Translations under genes and position numbers: made by a program
Part shown: positions 54,277-64,000 of the stretch, piece after piece
Layout of the letters: each line of letters begins with the position of its first letter
Position numbering within the stretch: the stretch's first letter is position 1
Source: Liopterus haemorrhoidalis
Taxonomy: Eukaryota > Arthropoda > Insecta > Coleoptera > Dytiscidae
Assembly: GCA_963971575.1 (NCBI GenBank)
Contig: OZ020624.1
Location: forward strand, 13,168,625-13,232,624
Reading direction: 5' to 3'
DNA length: 64,000 bases
The notes under the pieces: generated by a model
What the model was told of the DNA's origin: nothing
What the model saw: the letters and a program-made list of their open reading frames with translations, nothing else
The model's database searches: none

Positions 54277-56334
54277 TCAGGCATTTATTTGGAATATTTT
54301 CGTTAAATCCAAGTGTGATACCCATTTTTTAGCGTATTTTATGAAATTGGTTTTAGTTATCTGTAGATGATTTTCTCTTAGGTAATATGAGTATTCATTG
54401 TGAATTTTAGGCATATAGTAAGTGAAGTGATGCTGTGCTATACATTTGTGTGTTTTAATAAGTTTTTTATTATCTTTATTTCGCGTATTATATGCATGGT
54501 TGGTACTCTCCATATCTATTTTATTTTTATTTATGTATTTTAAAATATTCAGTATATATGTTTGTTGGATGTTAAATATCTTCAGGTTTGAGTAGAGTAG
54601 ACTGGTAGAATAATTCCTTTGTTTCGAATAAATTATTTTTAGTATATATTTTTGCACTATTTCTAGTTTCTTTAAGTATTTGTCCCTAGCTCCTCCCCAA
54701 CCTATTATCCCATAAGTTATAAGTGATTCGACCAAAGCAAAGTAAAATATTTTTAGTTGGTTTATATTAAAATAGGTCCTAATTTTTTTAAAAGAATATA
54801 TGTACTTCCTAATTTTTTTTATCAACGAATTTATATGTGAGTCCCATTTTAGCAGACTGTCAAACATAACTCCTAGATACGTATATTTATCAGTTCTATT
54901 TATTTTACTTGTACATAGGCAGTGATCTCTTGGGCAGCCTTCGTGATGGATCGTGATTTCACTATAGGCGGGTTGCTTAGAGTTTCTTAACGCAAATGTT
55001 ACAAAATACGATTTTTCATAGTTTAAAGTTAGTATATTTTCATTCATCCAGTTTTTAATTTTATCCAAATCAAGCGCTGCATTTTTCCTTACCTCACACC
55101 AGTTTACACCTTCGATAAATAATACGGTGTCATCAGCGTAACTTAGTATTTGCCCCTTTATGTTTATATTCATTAGATCGTTAATGTATATGATAAATAA
55201 CAGTGGAGCGATCGCGGTTCCTTGTGGCAAACCACACGTTACGGTCCTGTCAGTACTGCTAGAATCATTTACTCGGACGTATTGCTTTCTGTTTAATAAA
55301 TAGCTTCGTAAAAGATCGAGTGGGGCGCCCCTAATTCCGTATTTTTCTAATTTAATTAATAATAGTTTATGATTTACGGTATCGAAGGCTTTTTTTAAAT
55401 CAAGGAACACTGCAAGGCATGGTCTGGATAGATCAATGCTAGAATATATGTACTGCGTCAGAGTAGCGACAGCATCACTTGTAGATTTTTTTGCTCTGAA
55501 ACCAAATTGCATCTTACTAAATATATTGTATTTTTCAAAAAATGAAAGCAATCTGTTTATAATAAGTTTTTCAAATATTTTAGCAAATGTGCTTATTAAA
55601 GAAATAGGGCGGTAGTTATTTAATTCGTTTGCGCCTTTTTTATGTATTGGGATAATAACGGCTTTCTTTAAACAATCTGGAAAGGTTCCTAGTTGGAAAC
55701 ATCTATTGAAAATGTCAGCCAGCGGATCTGCAATATAGTTAACAATATCTTGTACTAGATTACTTGTAATTTTATCGTAACCTGGTGATTTATTTTTTGC
55801 TAATGATAATATAATATTTTTTACCTCATTAGGGTCAGTTGGGGTTAGATAAATACTATGTTCGTTACGCGGTATATTATTAAGCATACTAGATTGTTTG
55901 TTTTTATTGATTTTTATCTGGTTGGCTAATTTTTCTCCGATATTTGTGAAATGCTCATTAAAAGCGCTAGCTATCATTTTTTCAGACGAAATTTTATTGT
56001 TATTTAATGCAATGTTAGTAATTTTTTCTTTATTATTGGGTTTTTGTTTGTTATAAATTGCTAGCTGTAAAACCGACCAGAGATTTTTTGGTGTTTTATC
56101 GACATTTTCCATTTTGTGCTTATAGAAGTCCGCTTTTAATTTAGATATTAATAGAGAGATATTTTTCTTGTAATATTGATATTTTTGTTTAAGTATAATG
56201 TTCCTTGGATCTAGTAAATATTGTTTGTAAAGTCTGTCTCTAATTTGTATCGCTTTTATCACTCCTTTTGTAATCCAGGATTTTCTTTTTACGTTTTTAT
56301 TGTTGACATTTTTTTTTATTGTTGCATTTTTCAT
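54277..56334 (-). pseudogene. LINE-E ORF2: reverse transcriptase part
   Basis: 685 open codons. NNYRPISLISTFAKIFEKLI, MQFGFRAKKSTSDAV, FLDLKKAFDTVNHK, GLPQGTAIAPLLF, YADDTVLF and YTYLGVMFDSLLKWDSH are intact, with a C-terminal region ending KWVSHLDLTKIFQINA. Catalytic residues look functional. Two frameshifts at 56380-56460 separate it from the endonuclease. Confidence 0.9.
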
Positions 56335-56436
56335 CGCATTACCTATACTTTCTATAATATTTTCAGTATCCCTATTTATATCTGTTGTTAAATGCCAAAT
56401 TGAGTATTTTTAATGATATTTATGAATTTATTTTTA

Positions 56437-57264
56437 TCAAAGAATTGCTTTTTTATTTTTTTTATTATTTAATTTTTTTTCTTGAGTTAATTTTGTTAAT
56501 TTCATTGTTAATGCTGTTGGGTTATGGTCAGTTATGTTTGTTTTTATGACGGAAGAAGTGATATTTTCTAAAAATATATTTGTTTTTATCATAATATGGT
56601 CTAAGCATGTTTCACTACGCTCGTTAACACGAGTAGGTTGATTGACATGTGAAATGAAACCGTAATTTGATAAAATATTTAAATAATCGTTAGGAATTTG
56701 TTCTTTTATTAATGATTTGTTTAGAATATCTATATTTATATCACCTAGTATAATTTCATGACTTAGTTTAGCGTTCATTTTTAAATAACTTTCCAAACTA
56801 TCTATAAATATTTTGCGATCATAAGCGTGGGATCTATATATTCCAGTAATACCTATGTTAAGTTTATTTACAGTTAATTCTGCTCTAATAAATTTAAAAT
56901 TATTTTCCTCAACTATTTTTACAAAGTGCTTAATTTTTTCATTTATATATAGTAACACACCGTCATTCTGATTTAATTGACTACCATTGTAAAAAATTTT
57001 ATACCCTTTAATATTAAATAACTGTGGATCATGTATATACCACGATTCTGTTAGCACTATAATATCAAAATTTTTATTTACACTAGACAACAGTATTTCT
57101 AATTCGTTAATATTTTTAGATGCGCTTCTTATATTCAAGTTAAGACAGTTTAAACAATGATAATTTTTAATAAATTCATCCACTTTTTTATTGTATTTAT
57201 TTATGTTTTCTGTACTGAAATTATTTAAATTATCTGAATCTAAATTTTTAATATAATTCTCCAT
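56437..57264 (-). pseudogene. LINE-E ORF2: endonuclease part
   Basis: ATG 57264. APE motifs NLNIRSASKN, VLTESWY, NDGVLLYIN, GITGIYRSHAY, LGDINIDI, CLDHIMIK and ITDHNPTAL. It ends in a Lys/Asn-rich stretch where an A run (56456-56470) causes a frameshift; another shift near 56390 restores the RT frame. Very like the LINE-G endonuclease at 63239. Confidence 0.9.
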
Positions 57265-57587
57265 TTTAGAATACCTTATATTCGCGACTGCAAATAACAG
57301 TGAGACGTCTGGTGGTGACTAGCTAAATTAAACAGAAGCGTATATTTGGATAATATTTGTAGCGTGTTGTGCTGCAGTTTATATGAATTAAGAAGTATTT
57401 TAAAATATAGTGACTTAAATACAGTGCATTTTTGCCGAAATATTGTTTGAACAGATAAATATTAAGAAAAAACTTCTGACATATACGCTTCTCGTGCGCC
57501 ATTAGCTGTTGTATGCAGCGCCGCCAACGTTAGTTTCAGTCGCGAATAACTAATTGCTGCATTAAGTAAGTAATATAAGAAGCCTAC

Positions 57588-58448
57588 CTAATAAATCTTA
57601 TTTTTATTTCTGTCTTCTTCATTTCTTGGTGCAGTTTGATTTGATATTTCGCCATCTAATTTGTCGAGATCCATCTGTTGCTTAATTAAGATCGGTCTTG
57701 AATTTTCATCTTTTCTCATCATTACCTTCCCATTCTTGTACCAGACATAAGCGAAATTTAGCTCTTTTCCCTTGATTTTTGCGGCGTGAAGTAAAAATTT
57801 GTTGTAGGGGCAAAGATTTTCGTTTATAAATATTCTTTTGCCGATATCTGCGCCAGGTATGTTGTTATTGGTTATTACATAACTCCTCTTTTGCAGAAAT
57901 AAGTCCCTTTTTTGTCTAGTATTAAATTGAGCGATAATGGCTGATTTTGAGTTTTGATTCTTTTTTAGGCGATGGGCAATATCAATGTCACTTTTCACTA
58001 CTGGTATGTTCAGCTCCTCTGCTACTTTCTGTATTATAGTTGAGCAATCTTCATTATTTTTTTCTTCTATGCCATGTATTTCTATGTTCCTATTTCTCTG
58101 GTACTGATCCAGAGACGCAAATTTCAGATGTATGTCTTCACTTTCACTGTTCTTCTGTTTTAATGTTTTGATTTCGTTCTCTAATTCCCGAATTTTATCT
58201 TCATTTTTTTTGTTCGCACTTAATAGCTCATCGTATTGTTGAGATATAAATTCCATAGACTTTTTAAAGTTTTTAACTTCACTTTCTATGTTTTTTATTT
58301 TTTCATGCATTCTTTTAAGATCTTTAACATCACTTTGAATAGTTTTTAGTGCCTCTCGTATTTCTTGTAAGTCCGTCTTTGCCACTGGGTCTTCCGCAAT
58401 CAAGGCTCTTTGTCTGGTATTAGCCATTTTCTTTTCTTTGTCACCCAT
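57588..58448 (-). CDS. LINE-E ORF1, coiled coil plus FP-like domain
   Basis: 286 residues, intact from ATG 58448. A coiled coil covers about residues 25-110. The C-terminal half (NRNIEIHGIEEKNNED, DIDIAHRLKKN, RKRD-like QKRDLFLQKR, YVWYKNGKVMMRKDENSRP) matches the L1 ORF1 / baculovirus-FP-like domain family (Baculo_FP type), an RNA-binding fold. It lacks the PHD finger that the otherwise very similar LINE-G ORF1 has. It should coat LINE RNA. 323 nt separate it from ORF2. Confidence 0.85.
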   Translation of the reverse strand: MGDKEKKMANTRQRALIAEDPVAKTDLQEIREALKTIQSDVKDLKRMHEKIKNIESEVKNFKKSMEFISQQYDELLSANKKNEDKIRELENEIKTLKQKNSESEDIHLKFASLDQYQRNRNIEIHGIEEKNNEDCSTIIQKVAEELNIPVVKSDIDIAHRLKKNQNSKSAIIAQFNTRQKRDLFLQKRSYVITNNNIPGADIGKRIFINENLCPYNKFLLHAAKIKGKELNFAYVWYKNGKVMMRKDENSRPILIKQQMDLDKLDGEISNQTAPRNEEDRNKNKIY

Positions 58449-58732
58449 TTTTTTTTTTTATGCACGTCACTGGCGCTTTGTTTTCCGACTTTAACTTGTT
58501 TAACTTAGATTTATTTAGGAATTTTCACGTTTTTGCACTTTTAATATTTTAATTTATTGTTATTTATGTTATGACAGATCATTTATTATTAAATATTATT
58601 TGTTTTAAGAACACTTTTTTTAAATTTTTATTTGATATAAAATTCCACTGATTATTTGAAGTTTATCCCTAACTTTTATACGTTTAAATAAGAGCATGAA
58701 GTTGACACGTCTCACTCACTACCACGTTTATA

Positions 58733-59014
58733 TCACGTGTGGAAGCTACAATTACTAAAGAAGACATATTACAATATCTCGTGAAGAAAATTAACCGTGA
58801 TATCAAAGAATTTACAGTTACGGAAGCACAAAATGCAGTAAACAAAAATTCTACTACAAAAAAAATTAAAATAAGTGCTTGCTTTGATTTAAAAGATGAT
58901 GTTTACAGTTCAACGTTCTGGCCAAAAGGTGTTGCATATGCACGTTATAATTTTAATATGAAACAGAATATTATCAAGGACCAAAATATTTTTTTAGAAA
59001 AAAAAACACCTTAA
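58733..59014 (+). pseudogene. LINE-D ORF1 C-terminal part
   Basis: EATITKEDILQYLVKKINRD, then KIKISACFDLKDDVYSSTFW and PKGVAYARYNF, the conserved C-terminus of PHD-type LINE ORF1 (pattern FK..D......FWPxGV). Stop at 59012-59014, overlapping the ORF2 frame. Confidence 0.78.
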
Positions 59015-59890
59015 AAATTTTAAGTTTCAATATACAATCAATAACAAACAAAATTAATGCACTTCAAGTACGGTCTAGCGAATTAGATCTAGATATAATT
59101 TGTTTATCTGAACATTGGTTAGATGATAACAACATAAATTTATATAACATGCATAACTATGTTATGATAAGTAGTTATACAAGGCATATACATATCCATG
59201 GCGGTGTATGTATATATGCCAAAAGTGAAATAAAGAGTACCTTGGTACAGCATATAAATTTATTATCACAAGAATGTACTTGTGAAATGACTGCTAATTC
59301 TTTTCCGGATTTGAATTTAGTTATAATAGCAGTATACAGATCACCAGATGCAAATTTGTATGACTTAATCCAAATCCTAGATGATGCACTACAGTATATT
59401 TTTGTAGAGTATACTAACAAAATCAACGTTATTGTAGCTGGCGATTTCAATGTCGATTTTTTAACTGATTGTAATGAAACACACGAAGTCATAAATATCC
59501 TTCTCAATTATGGCTTAACGAGAACAATATATGAGCCTACGAGAGGTACAAGATGTTTAGATAACATATTTACTAACTTTGAAAATTATAACGCGTTAGT
59601 CTATTCTACAGAGATGTCTGATCATGATGCACCGCTGATCTATGTACCAATAAATTTTACCGATGAACAGTACTGTAAACTACACAGGACATATTCGTAT
59701 AAAAATAAAGATGAATTTAAAAGAGCTTTGCAGAGTGAAGACTGGCAAAATGTGTATACTGTAGAGGACTCAAATGTAAAATATAATAATTTTTTAAAAA
59801 CTATTTTAAATGCTCATGGAAAACATTTTCCACTAGAAAGAAACAATATGAAGAAAAATAAGAGCTATACTTCTGAAGTTACTAGGCATA
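59011..59890 (+). pseudogene. LINE-D ORF2 endonuclease, truncated
   Basis: APE endonuclease: ILSFNIQSITNKINAL, CLSEHWLDD, HGGVCIYAKS, AVYRSPDANL, VAGDFNVDF, RCLDNIFTN and SDHDAPLIY are all in one frame. The reading continues through the linker to about 59870 and then runs into a microsatellite. No RT follows. Confidence 0.85.
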
Positions 59891-59945
59891 TGTACACATG
59901 TATGCGTACACATGTATGCATACATGTATGTATGTATTACATTTT
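59876..59945. repeat. (ATGTAC)n/(ATGT)n-like microsatellite
   Basis: Alternating ACACATGTATG units truncate the LINE-D reading frame. Confidence 0.75.
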
Positions 59946-60360
59946 GTACACGTGTTAATGATTACTCCTTAACTTTTTGATCGATTACTGTGTAAATAGT
60001 GTGATTTAAATTTGTTTAATAACTGTGCATAATCGTAAAAATGTGCTCTATTCTATGAGATATAAATGTTCAACTAGTGCAAATAAACTGGCAAGTTATT
60101 AGAAATTTCCTTTCTTAAAAATAATTTTTAGATTTTTTTGGTTTAATTTTTGTATAAACTTGTTTCAAGAAGATTTAACTAAATTGTGCCAATTCCCTTC
60201 GCCTGGATTCACACAACCAATTTAACACCAGTTTGGGACATCAATGTTACCCCTGATATCAAGCAACCAACATCTCATCTTTGCATTTCAGTGTGCATAC
60301 CTACAAGTAATATAAAATTTATACCTTATCAATTCAGATTTTTTTGAATTGCAAGTAAGC
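59946..60360. other. AT-rich spacer, probably LINE-F 5' UTR
   Basis: No ORF; precedes LINE-F ORF1. Boundary not visible. Confidence 0.35.
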
Positions 60361-61212
60361 ATGGTATCAGTTTGCTCAATTTGCAATAGAAATATAAACC
60401 AAAGATCACCAGGTGTCACTTGTGCAGGTGCGTGTAGAAAAAACTACCATTATGGATGTATTAAAATCCCTACTACCGATCAAGAGGCTCTACAAAATTC
60501 AACAACCTTGGCGTGGATTTGCAATACCTGTAAGAAATTCAATAATTCTTCATGTCCTAATACATCTACAGCAAACAGCTCAATTAACACCGAACCTTCT
60601 CTAAAAGACGTAATGCTTAAATTGGCTGAAATTGAAAAGTCAGTGCATTATTTTTCTCTGAAAATTGATGATTTTCAAATAAATTTTGATTCATTTTCTA
60701 CGAAAATAAAAATGATCGGTCCAATAATAGAGGAAGTAAAACAGCTACGGTCTAAAGTTGAAGATCTTGAGCAGCGTTCTAGAGTAAACAATGTTGAAAT
60801 TGTGGGATTGCCGGAGAAGCAGAATGAAAATTTAATAGATATTATTAAAGTAATTGGTACCACAATAGACTACCCAGTAGTTGAATCTGATATAGATGCT
60901 TTGCATCGCGTTGCTTCTTACAATGTTAATGATAATAAACCGAAAAATATAATTGTAAAATTCGTCTCCAGAATAAAAAAATTCAAATTTTCATCAATTA
61001 AACTTAATTTCAATGAAGATAGAAGAATATTTGTAAATGATCACCTTAGTCCAGCAAACAAACTACTATTAAATAAAACTAAAATTGCAGCATCTGAAAA
61101 TAACTTTAAATATGTTTGGGTTCGTAATGGTAAGATTTGTGTTAGGAAAAATGAAAATGCTCCTATTATTATAGTTAATTCAGATACAGATATTAATAAT
61201 AAAATAAAGTAA
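60361..61212 (+). CDS. LINE-F ORF1: PHD, coiled coil, FP-like domain
   Basis: 283 residues from ATG 60361; codons upstream have no ATG. PHD-like finger at about residues 4-55 (CSICNRNIN, CAGACRKNYHYGC, WICNTC). A coiled coil (about 80-135) leads to the FP-like RNA-binding domain: RSRVNNVEIVGLPEKQNEN, SDIDALHRV, NIIVKFVSR, YVWVRNGKICVRKNENAP. Complete in length. The ORF2 that follows is broken. Confidence 0.85.
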   Translation: MVSVCSICNRNINQRSPGVTCAGACRKNYHYGCIKIPTTDQEALQNSTTLAWICNTCKKFNNSSCPNTSTANSSINTEPSLKDVMLKLAEIEKSVHYFSLKIDDFQINFDSFSTKIKMIGPIIEEVKQLRSKVEDLEQRSRVNNVEIVGLPEKQNENLIDIIKVIGTTIDYPVVESDIDALHRVASYNVNDNKPKNIIVKFVSRIKKFKFSSIKLNFNEDRRIFVNDHLSPANKLLLNKTKIAASENNFKYVWVRNGKICVRKNENAPIIIVNSDTDINNKIK

Positions 61213-61251
61213 ATTTTTTGCAATTCATTTTTGTTATCAGGAATCTTAAGT

Positions 61252-61880
61252 TATGGATCAGTTTATTCAAGATATCCCTAAGTGTAATGAGGTTTTTGTG
61301 TTTGATACCGAATTTTGTTGTAAAAAATTAAATGAGTTTAATAAGGATGCTTTGGGTAAAATTAATAAATTAAAATTAATATATTTCAATCAAATATTAG
61401 AAGTTTAAATAAACATTTTTCTGATATCCAAGTATTTCTCAAAATTATGGACTATGTATTTGATATTATTATTCTTACCGAGACTTGGTTATGTGATTCG
61501 GTAGGTTTTTTTGGTGTTGACGGGTATGATTTGTACTATAACAATAGCAAAATTAATAAGTGTGATGGGGTGGTAGTTTATGTAAAATCATTCTTAAATC
61601 ATACTAATAAAATTATCAAAATCGGAGGATTTTCATTTATGCGTACCTCTATCTTTATTAATAATTTGGAATTTAATATTACATCCGTTTATAGACCTCA
61701 TACTTTTTCTTTTTCTGATTTTCTAGATTGTCTTGAAAACTATTTATTCAGTTTTAAAACGAGCAATATAGAAATTTTTGCTGGAGACACTAATATCAAC
61801 ACTCACTTGGATAACGATTTGTTTGTCAATAAATATAAAAATTTACTGTGTCAATTTGGTCTAAAACCTTATATTACTAT
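61252..61880 (+). pseudogene. LINE-F ORF2 endonuclease, cut short
   Basis: ATG 61252 (MDQFIQDIPKCNEV); a frameshift near 61375 leads to NIRSLNKHFSD, IIILTETWL, CDGVVVYVKS, ITSVYRPHTF and FAGDTNINTH. The similarity ends at about 61880 (QFGLKPYI), where the LINE-G 5' region begins. Confidence 0.82.
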
Positions 61881-62191
61881 GCTATGTGTAATGCTATGTG
61901 AGTGATTGAATAAACACGTGAAAAATACCGATCCCCAATATTTTTGGATACTAGCGGAAAAACAACTTTAAAAATTACAAACTATATATATTTATATTTG
62001 AAAAAATTCAGTGATTGTGTATTAAATAAAATCATATAAATAAATTGAAAGACTAAATAGTTATTTAAACAAAACTGTTTAACATTTAATAAACCTACCA
62101 AAACAATCTCGTTCGTGTTCAAAAGCGTCTGTCAGCATTATAACAGACCGATAGTTAGTGATATCAGTGGCGTACCAACAAATGTTCCAGC

Positions 62192-63181
62192 ATGAAGTGT
62201 CACAGGTGCAACGATAAAATTTCAAACAAGGACTTTGCTGAATGTTGTGAATGTAGCAAAAGTTACCATTTTGAGTGTTCGGTCGCTGAAATCCAATACC
62301 GAAAAATAAATAAAACCAAGAAAAACTGGAAATGCACATATTGTATCCCAGGAGGCATCTCAACAAGAAGCAGCGCTTTGTCCATCAATGAAGAAATGTC
62401 AATAAAAGATGAACTTTATGACATCAAAGTAACCTTGAAACAACTAAACGAAAAAATGTCAAGGATCGAAAAAATAGAACAAGATGTCAAAGATATTAAA
62501 AAAATATGTTCAAAAATAGAAATACTTGAAAAAGACCTTAATGATTTCAAAGAAACTATTGATTTTATCTCTGAAAAGTACGATAAAATAATAGAAGAAA
62601 CCAACATGAATAAAAATAAATATAAAGAAATGGAAAAGGAAATTGAAAACATAAAACTTGAAAATATTGCCAATAAAAAAGAAAATATTATGCTACATGT
62701 AAATCACTTAGACCAATACAGCCGAAATAAAAATATTGAAATCCATGGCATTAAAGAAATACAAAACGAAAACTGTATCCAGACCGTTCAACGAGTAGCC
62801 GAAGAACTGAATATAAACGTGTCAAATGAAGATCTTGACATCGCTCATAGAGTGAAGAATACTAAAAATCCTGATTCGTCTTACATCATTGCCCAATTTA
62901 AAACAAGACAAAAAAGGGATCTATTCATTAAAACACGTAACGCAGTAATATTAAACCACAACATCCCCGGCACTGAACTTGGCAAAAAAATATACATTAA
63001 TGAAAACCTATCTGCATACAACAGGGCTCTACTACAAACAACGAAGAACACAGCTAGGGAACTTCACTACAAATTCGCTTGGTTTAAAAATGGGAAAATT
63101 CTTGTCAGACAAAATGAAGATTCAAGAGCCATAGTTATTAAAAATGAAGATGATTTGCTTAGGCTAAACACTCAAAATTAG
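62192..63181 (+). CDS. LINE-G ORF1: PHD, coiled coil, FP-like domain
   Basis: 329 residues from ATG 62192. PHD-like finger: CHRCNDKIS, CCECSKSYHFEC, WKCTYC (residues 3-51). Long coiled coil about 75-170. FP-like domain: QYSRNKNIEIHGIKEIQNEN, DLDIAHRVKN, YIIAQFKTRQKRDLF, IYINENLSAYNRALL, FAWFKNGKILVRQNEDSR. It is close to LINE-E ORF1 from the coiled coil on but has the extra finger. By family it binds LINE RNA; the finger might bind chromatin or protein. Confidence 0.88.
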   Translation: MKCHRCNDKISNKDFAECCECSKSYHFECSVAEIQYRKINKTKKNWKCTYCIPGGISTRSSALSINEEMSIKDELYDIKVTLKQLNEKMSRIEKIEQDVKDIKKICSKIEILEKDLNDFKETIDFISEKYDKIIEETNMNKNKYKEMEKEIENIKLENIANKKENIMLHVNHLDQYSRNKNIEIHGIKEIQNENCIQTVQRVAEELNINVSNEDLDIAHRVKNTKNPDSSYIIAQFKTRQKRDLFIKTRNAVILNHNIPGTELGKKIYINENLSAYNRALLQTTKNTARELHYKFAWFKNGKILVRQNEDSRAIVIKNEDDLLRLNTQN

Positions 63182-63238
63182 GTAGTAGGTAAGCTTCTTA
63201 TATAAATATATTAATACTGATAGATCTTACACTTTATT

Positions 63239-64000
63239 ATGGATAAATATATTGAAGATATAGATTCAAACAAAATAAAAAATATAACAATAGATAATTC
63301 AAATACTTGCAGTGACAAATTATATGATTTTAGTCATAATTTTATAGGAATAAGCATTTTTCATATTAATATAAGAAGCATTTCTAAAAACTTAAATGAA
63401 TTAGAAATACTACTATCAACCATTAAAAATAAATTTGATGTTATTATATTGACTGAAACATGGTGTCTAGTGGACCCGGAAATTTTCAATCTAAAAGAAT
63501 ATAAAATATATTACAATGACAGTTCTCTAAATCAAAACGATGGAGTTGTTATGTACGTAAATGAAACAATTAACCATACAGTCAATGTAATAACAGTAAA
63601 TAATTTTAAGTTTTTACGATTAGTTTTAAATGTTGAAAAAATGGAAATTGCTATAACAGGTATTTATAGACCTCCCGCATACAATGTAAACACATTTCTG
63701 TGTCATCTAAAGCAGTTTTTAGAGGAACAAACAAAAAATATTAAACAGGAATATATTGTGGGTGATATTAACATAGACATAAGAAATAAATCGCTTAGAA
63801 ACAACCTATTGGCAAATGATTATATAAATCTCTTAACAGAATACGGTTTTACATCAGCTGTTAACAAACCAACAAGAGTTACTATAACTAGTAAAACATG
63901 TATCGATCACATTTTTATAAAATCAAAAATAGATCCCGCACGTAACCTCTCAATTATTTTAAAAACCAAACTAACCGACCACTATCCAGTAATGATAAGA
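63239..64000 (+). CDS. LINE-G ORF2, endonuclease part (incomplete)
   Basis: Open from ATG 63239 for 254 codons to the window end. APE endonuclease motifs: HINIRSISKNLNELEILL, ILTETWC, NQNDGVVMYVNE, GIYRPPAYN, VGDINIDI, CIDHIFIK and TDHYPVM. All catalytic positions I know for this family look present. RT would follow outside the window. Confidence 0.88.
   Translation, partial: MDKYIEDIDSNKIKNITIDNSNTCSDKLYDFSHNFIGISIFHINIRSISKNLNELEILLSTIKNKFDVIILTETWCLVDPEIFNLKEYKIYYNDSSLNQNDGVVMYVNETINHTVNVITVNNFKFLRLVLNVEKMEIAITGIYRPPAYNVNTFLCHLKQFLEEQTKNIKQEYIVGDINIDIRNKSLRNNLLANDYINLLTEYGFTSAVNKPTRVTITSKTCIDHIFIKSKIDPARNLSIILKTKLTDHYPVMIR

Larger units (their letters stand above)
53863..58732 (-). mobile_element. 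LINE-E, nearly complete
   Basis: Minus strand: 5' UTR about 58449-58732, ORF1 57588-58448, ORF2 54277-57264, 3' UTR with two hairpins, and (TAAA)n tail at 53863-53892. Inserted in LINE-D ORF1. The target duplication is short (GTTT-like) and blurred by the TTTA tail. Confidence 0.88.
53113..59890 (+). mobile_element. LINE-D, split by LINE-E
   Basis: ORF1 53113-53862 continues at 58733: left text FTGVTRKVWL and right text FISRVEATITKEDILQYL read as one conserved LINE ORF1 stretch. The endonuclease then runs 59011-59890 and is cut off at a microsatellite. Head-to-head with LINE-C at about 53090. Confidence 0.78.
61881..64000 (+). mobile_element. LINE-G, intact as far as the window edge
   Basis: 5' UTR about 61881-62191, ORF1 62192-63181, 57-nt gap, ORF2 from 63239 running off the window. 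No stop or frameshift is seen. It appears inserted into the LINE-F endonuclease; the other half of LINE-F should lie beyond 64000. Confidence 0.8.

Noticed and set aside
59876..59958. Cys/His/Met-rich peptide end (RHMYTCMRTHVCIH)
   Set aside because: Product of an ATGTAC-type microsatellite, not a zinc-binding domain.

Overview
The window looks like AT-rich genomic DNA of an insect or other arthropod. The evidence is spliced eukaryotic transposase exons, APE- and RLE-type LINEs, Helitrons, hAT, piggyBac, mariner and Harbinger elements, tRNA-derived SINEs, and a copia retrotransposon that uses the half-tRNA primer known from Drosophila copia. I could not fix the order or species. There is no bacterial operon, rRNA or CRISPR array. 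Almost all recognisable sequence is transposon. The only good candidate for host coding sequence is one spliced exon at 15761..15976 on the minus strand.

Layout. 0.5-5.1 kb: a nearly intact copia element with 99% identical LTRs. 5.6-8.9 kb: a decayed Jockey-like LINE cut by three MITE-type insertions. 9.4-13.5 kb: a two-ORF LINE pseudogene. 13.7-16.7 kb: mostly unique AT-rich DNA with the host exon. 16.8-22.0 kb: a Harbinger transposase gene start, a GC-rich unexplained block, a Buster-like hAT and a second hAT with a nested TA-flanked element. 22.2-26.2 kb: a decayed Helitron with a Harbinger MITE inside. 26.5-33.9 kb: a SINE, a hAT with a nested MITE, an interrupted LINE tail, a Harbinger element, another SINE, a LINE fragment, MITEs and a small Helitron. 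35-37.7 kb: satellites interrupted by a threefold nest (mariner-like, TA-flanked MITE, hAT MITE).

38.2-48.7 kb: LINE-A. Its ORF1 (SAP, coiled coil, SGNH hydrolase) is split twice, by a composite hAT unit (itself holding a LINE tail and a piggyBac remnant) and by a 4.2-kb Helitron whose inside is an array of 290-bp units. 48.7-49.85 kb: three RLE-type LINE tails strung along (TAA)n tracts. 49.85-53.1 kb: LINE-C with a solo-LTR-like insert. 53.1-59.9 kb: LINE-D, split in ORF1 by a nearly complete LINE-E. 60.4-64 kb: LINE-F, apparently cut by LINE-G, which is open and intact to the window edge.

Boundaries are unusually good. Many insertions can be proved by perfect target-site duplications or because removing the insert rejoins a conserved reading frame, so the relative order of insertion can be read. 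LINE labels A-J are mine and only local.
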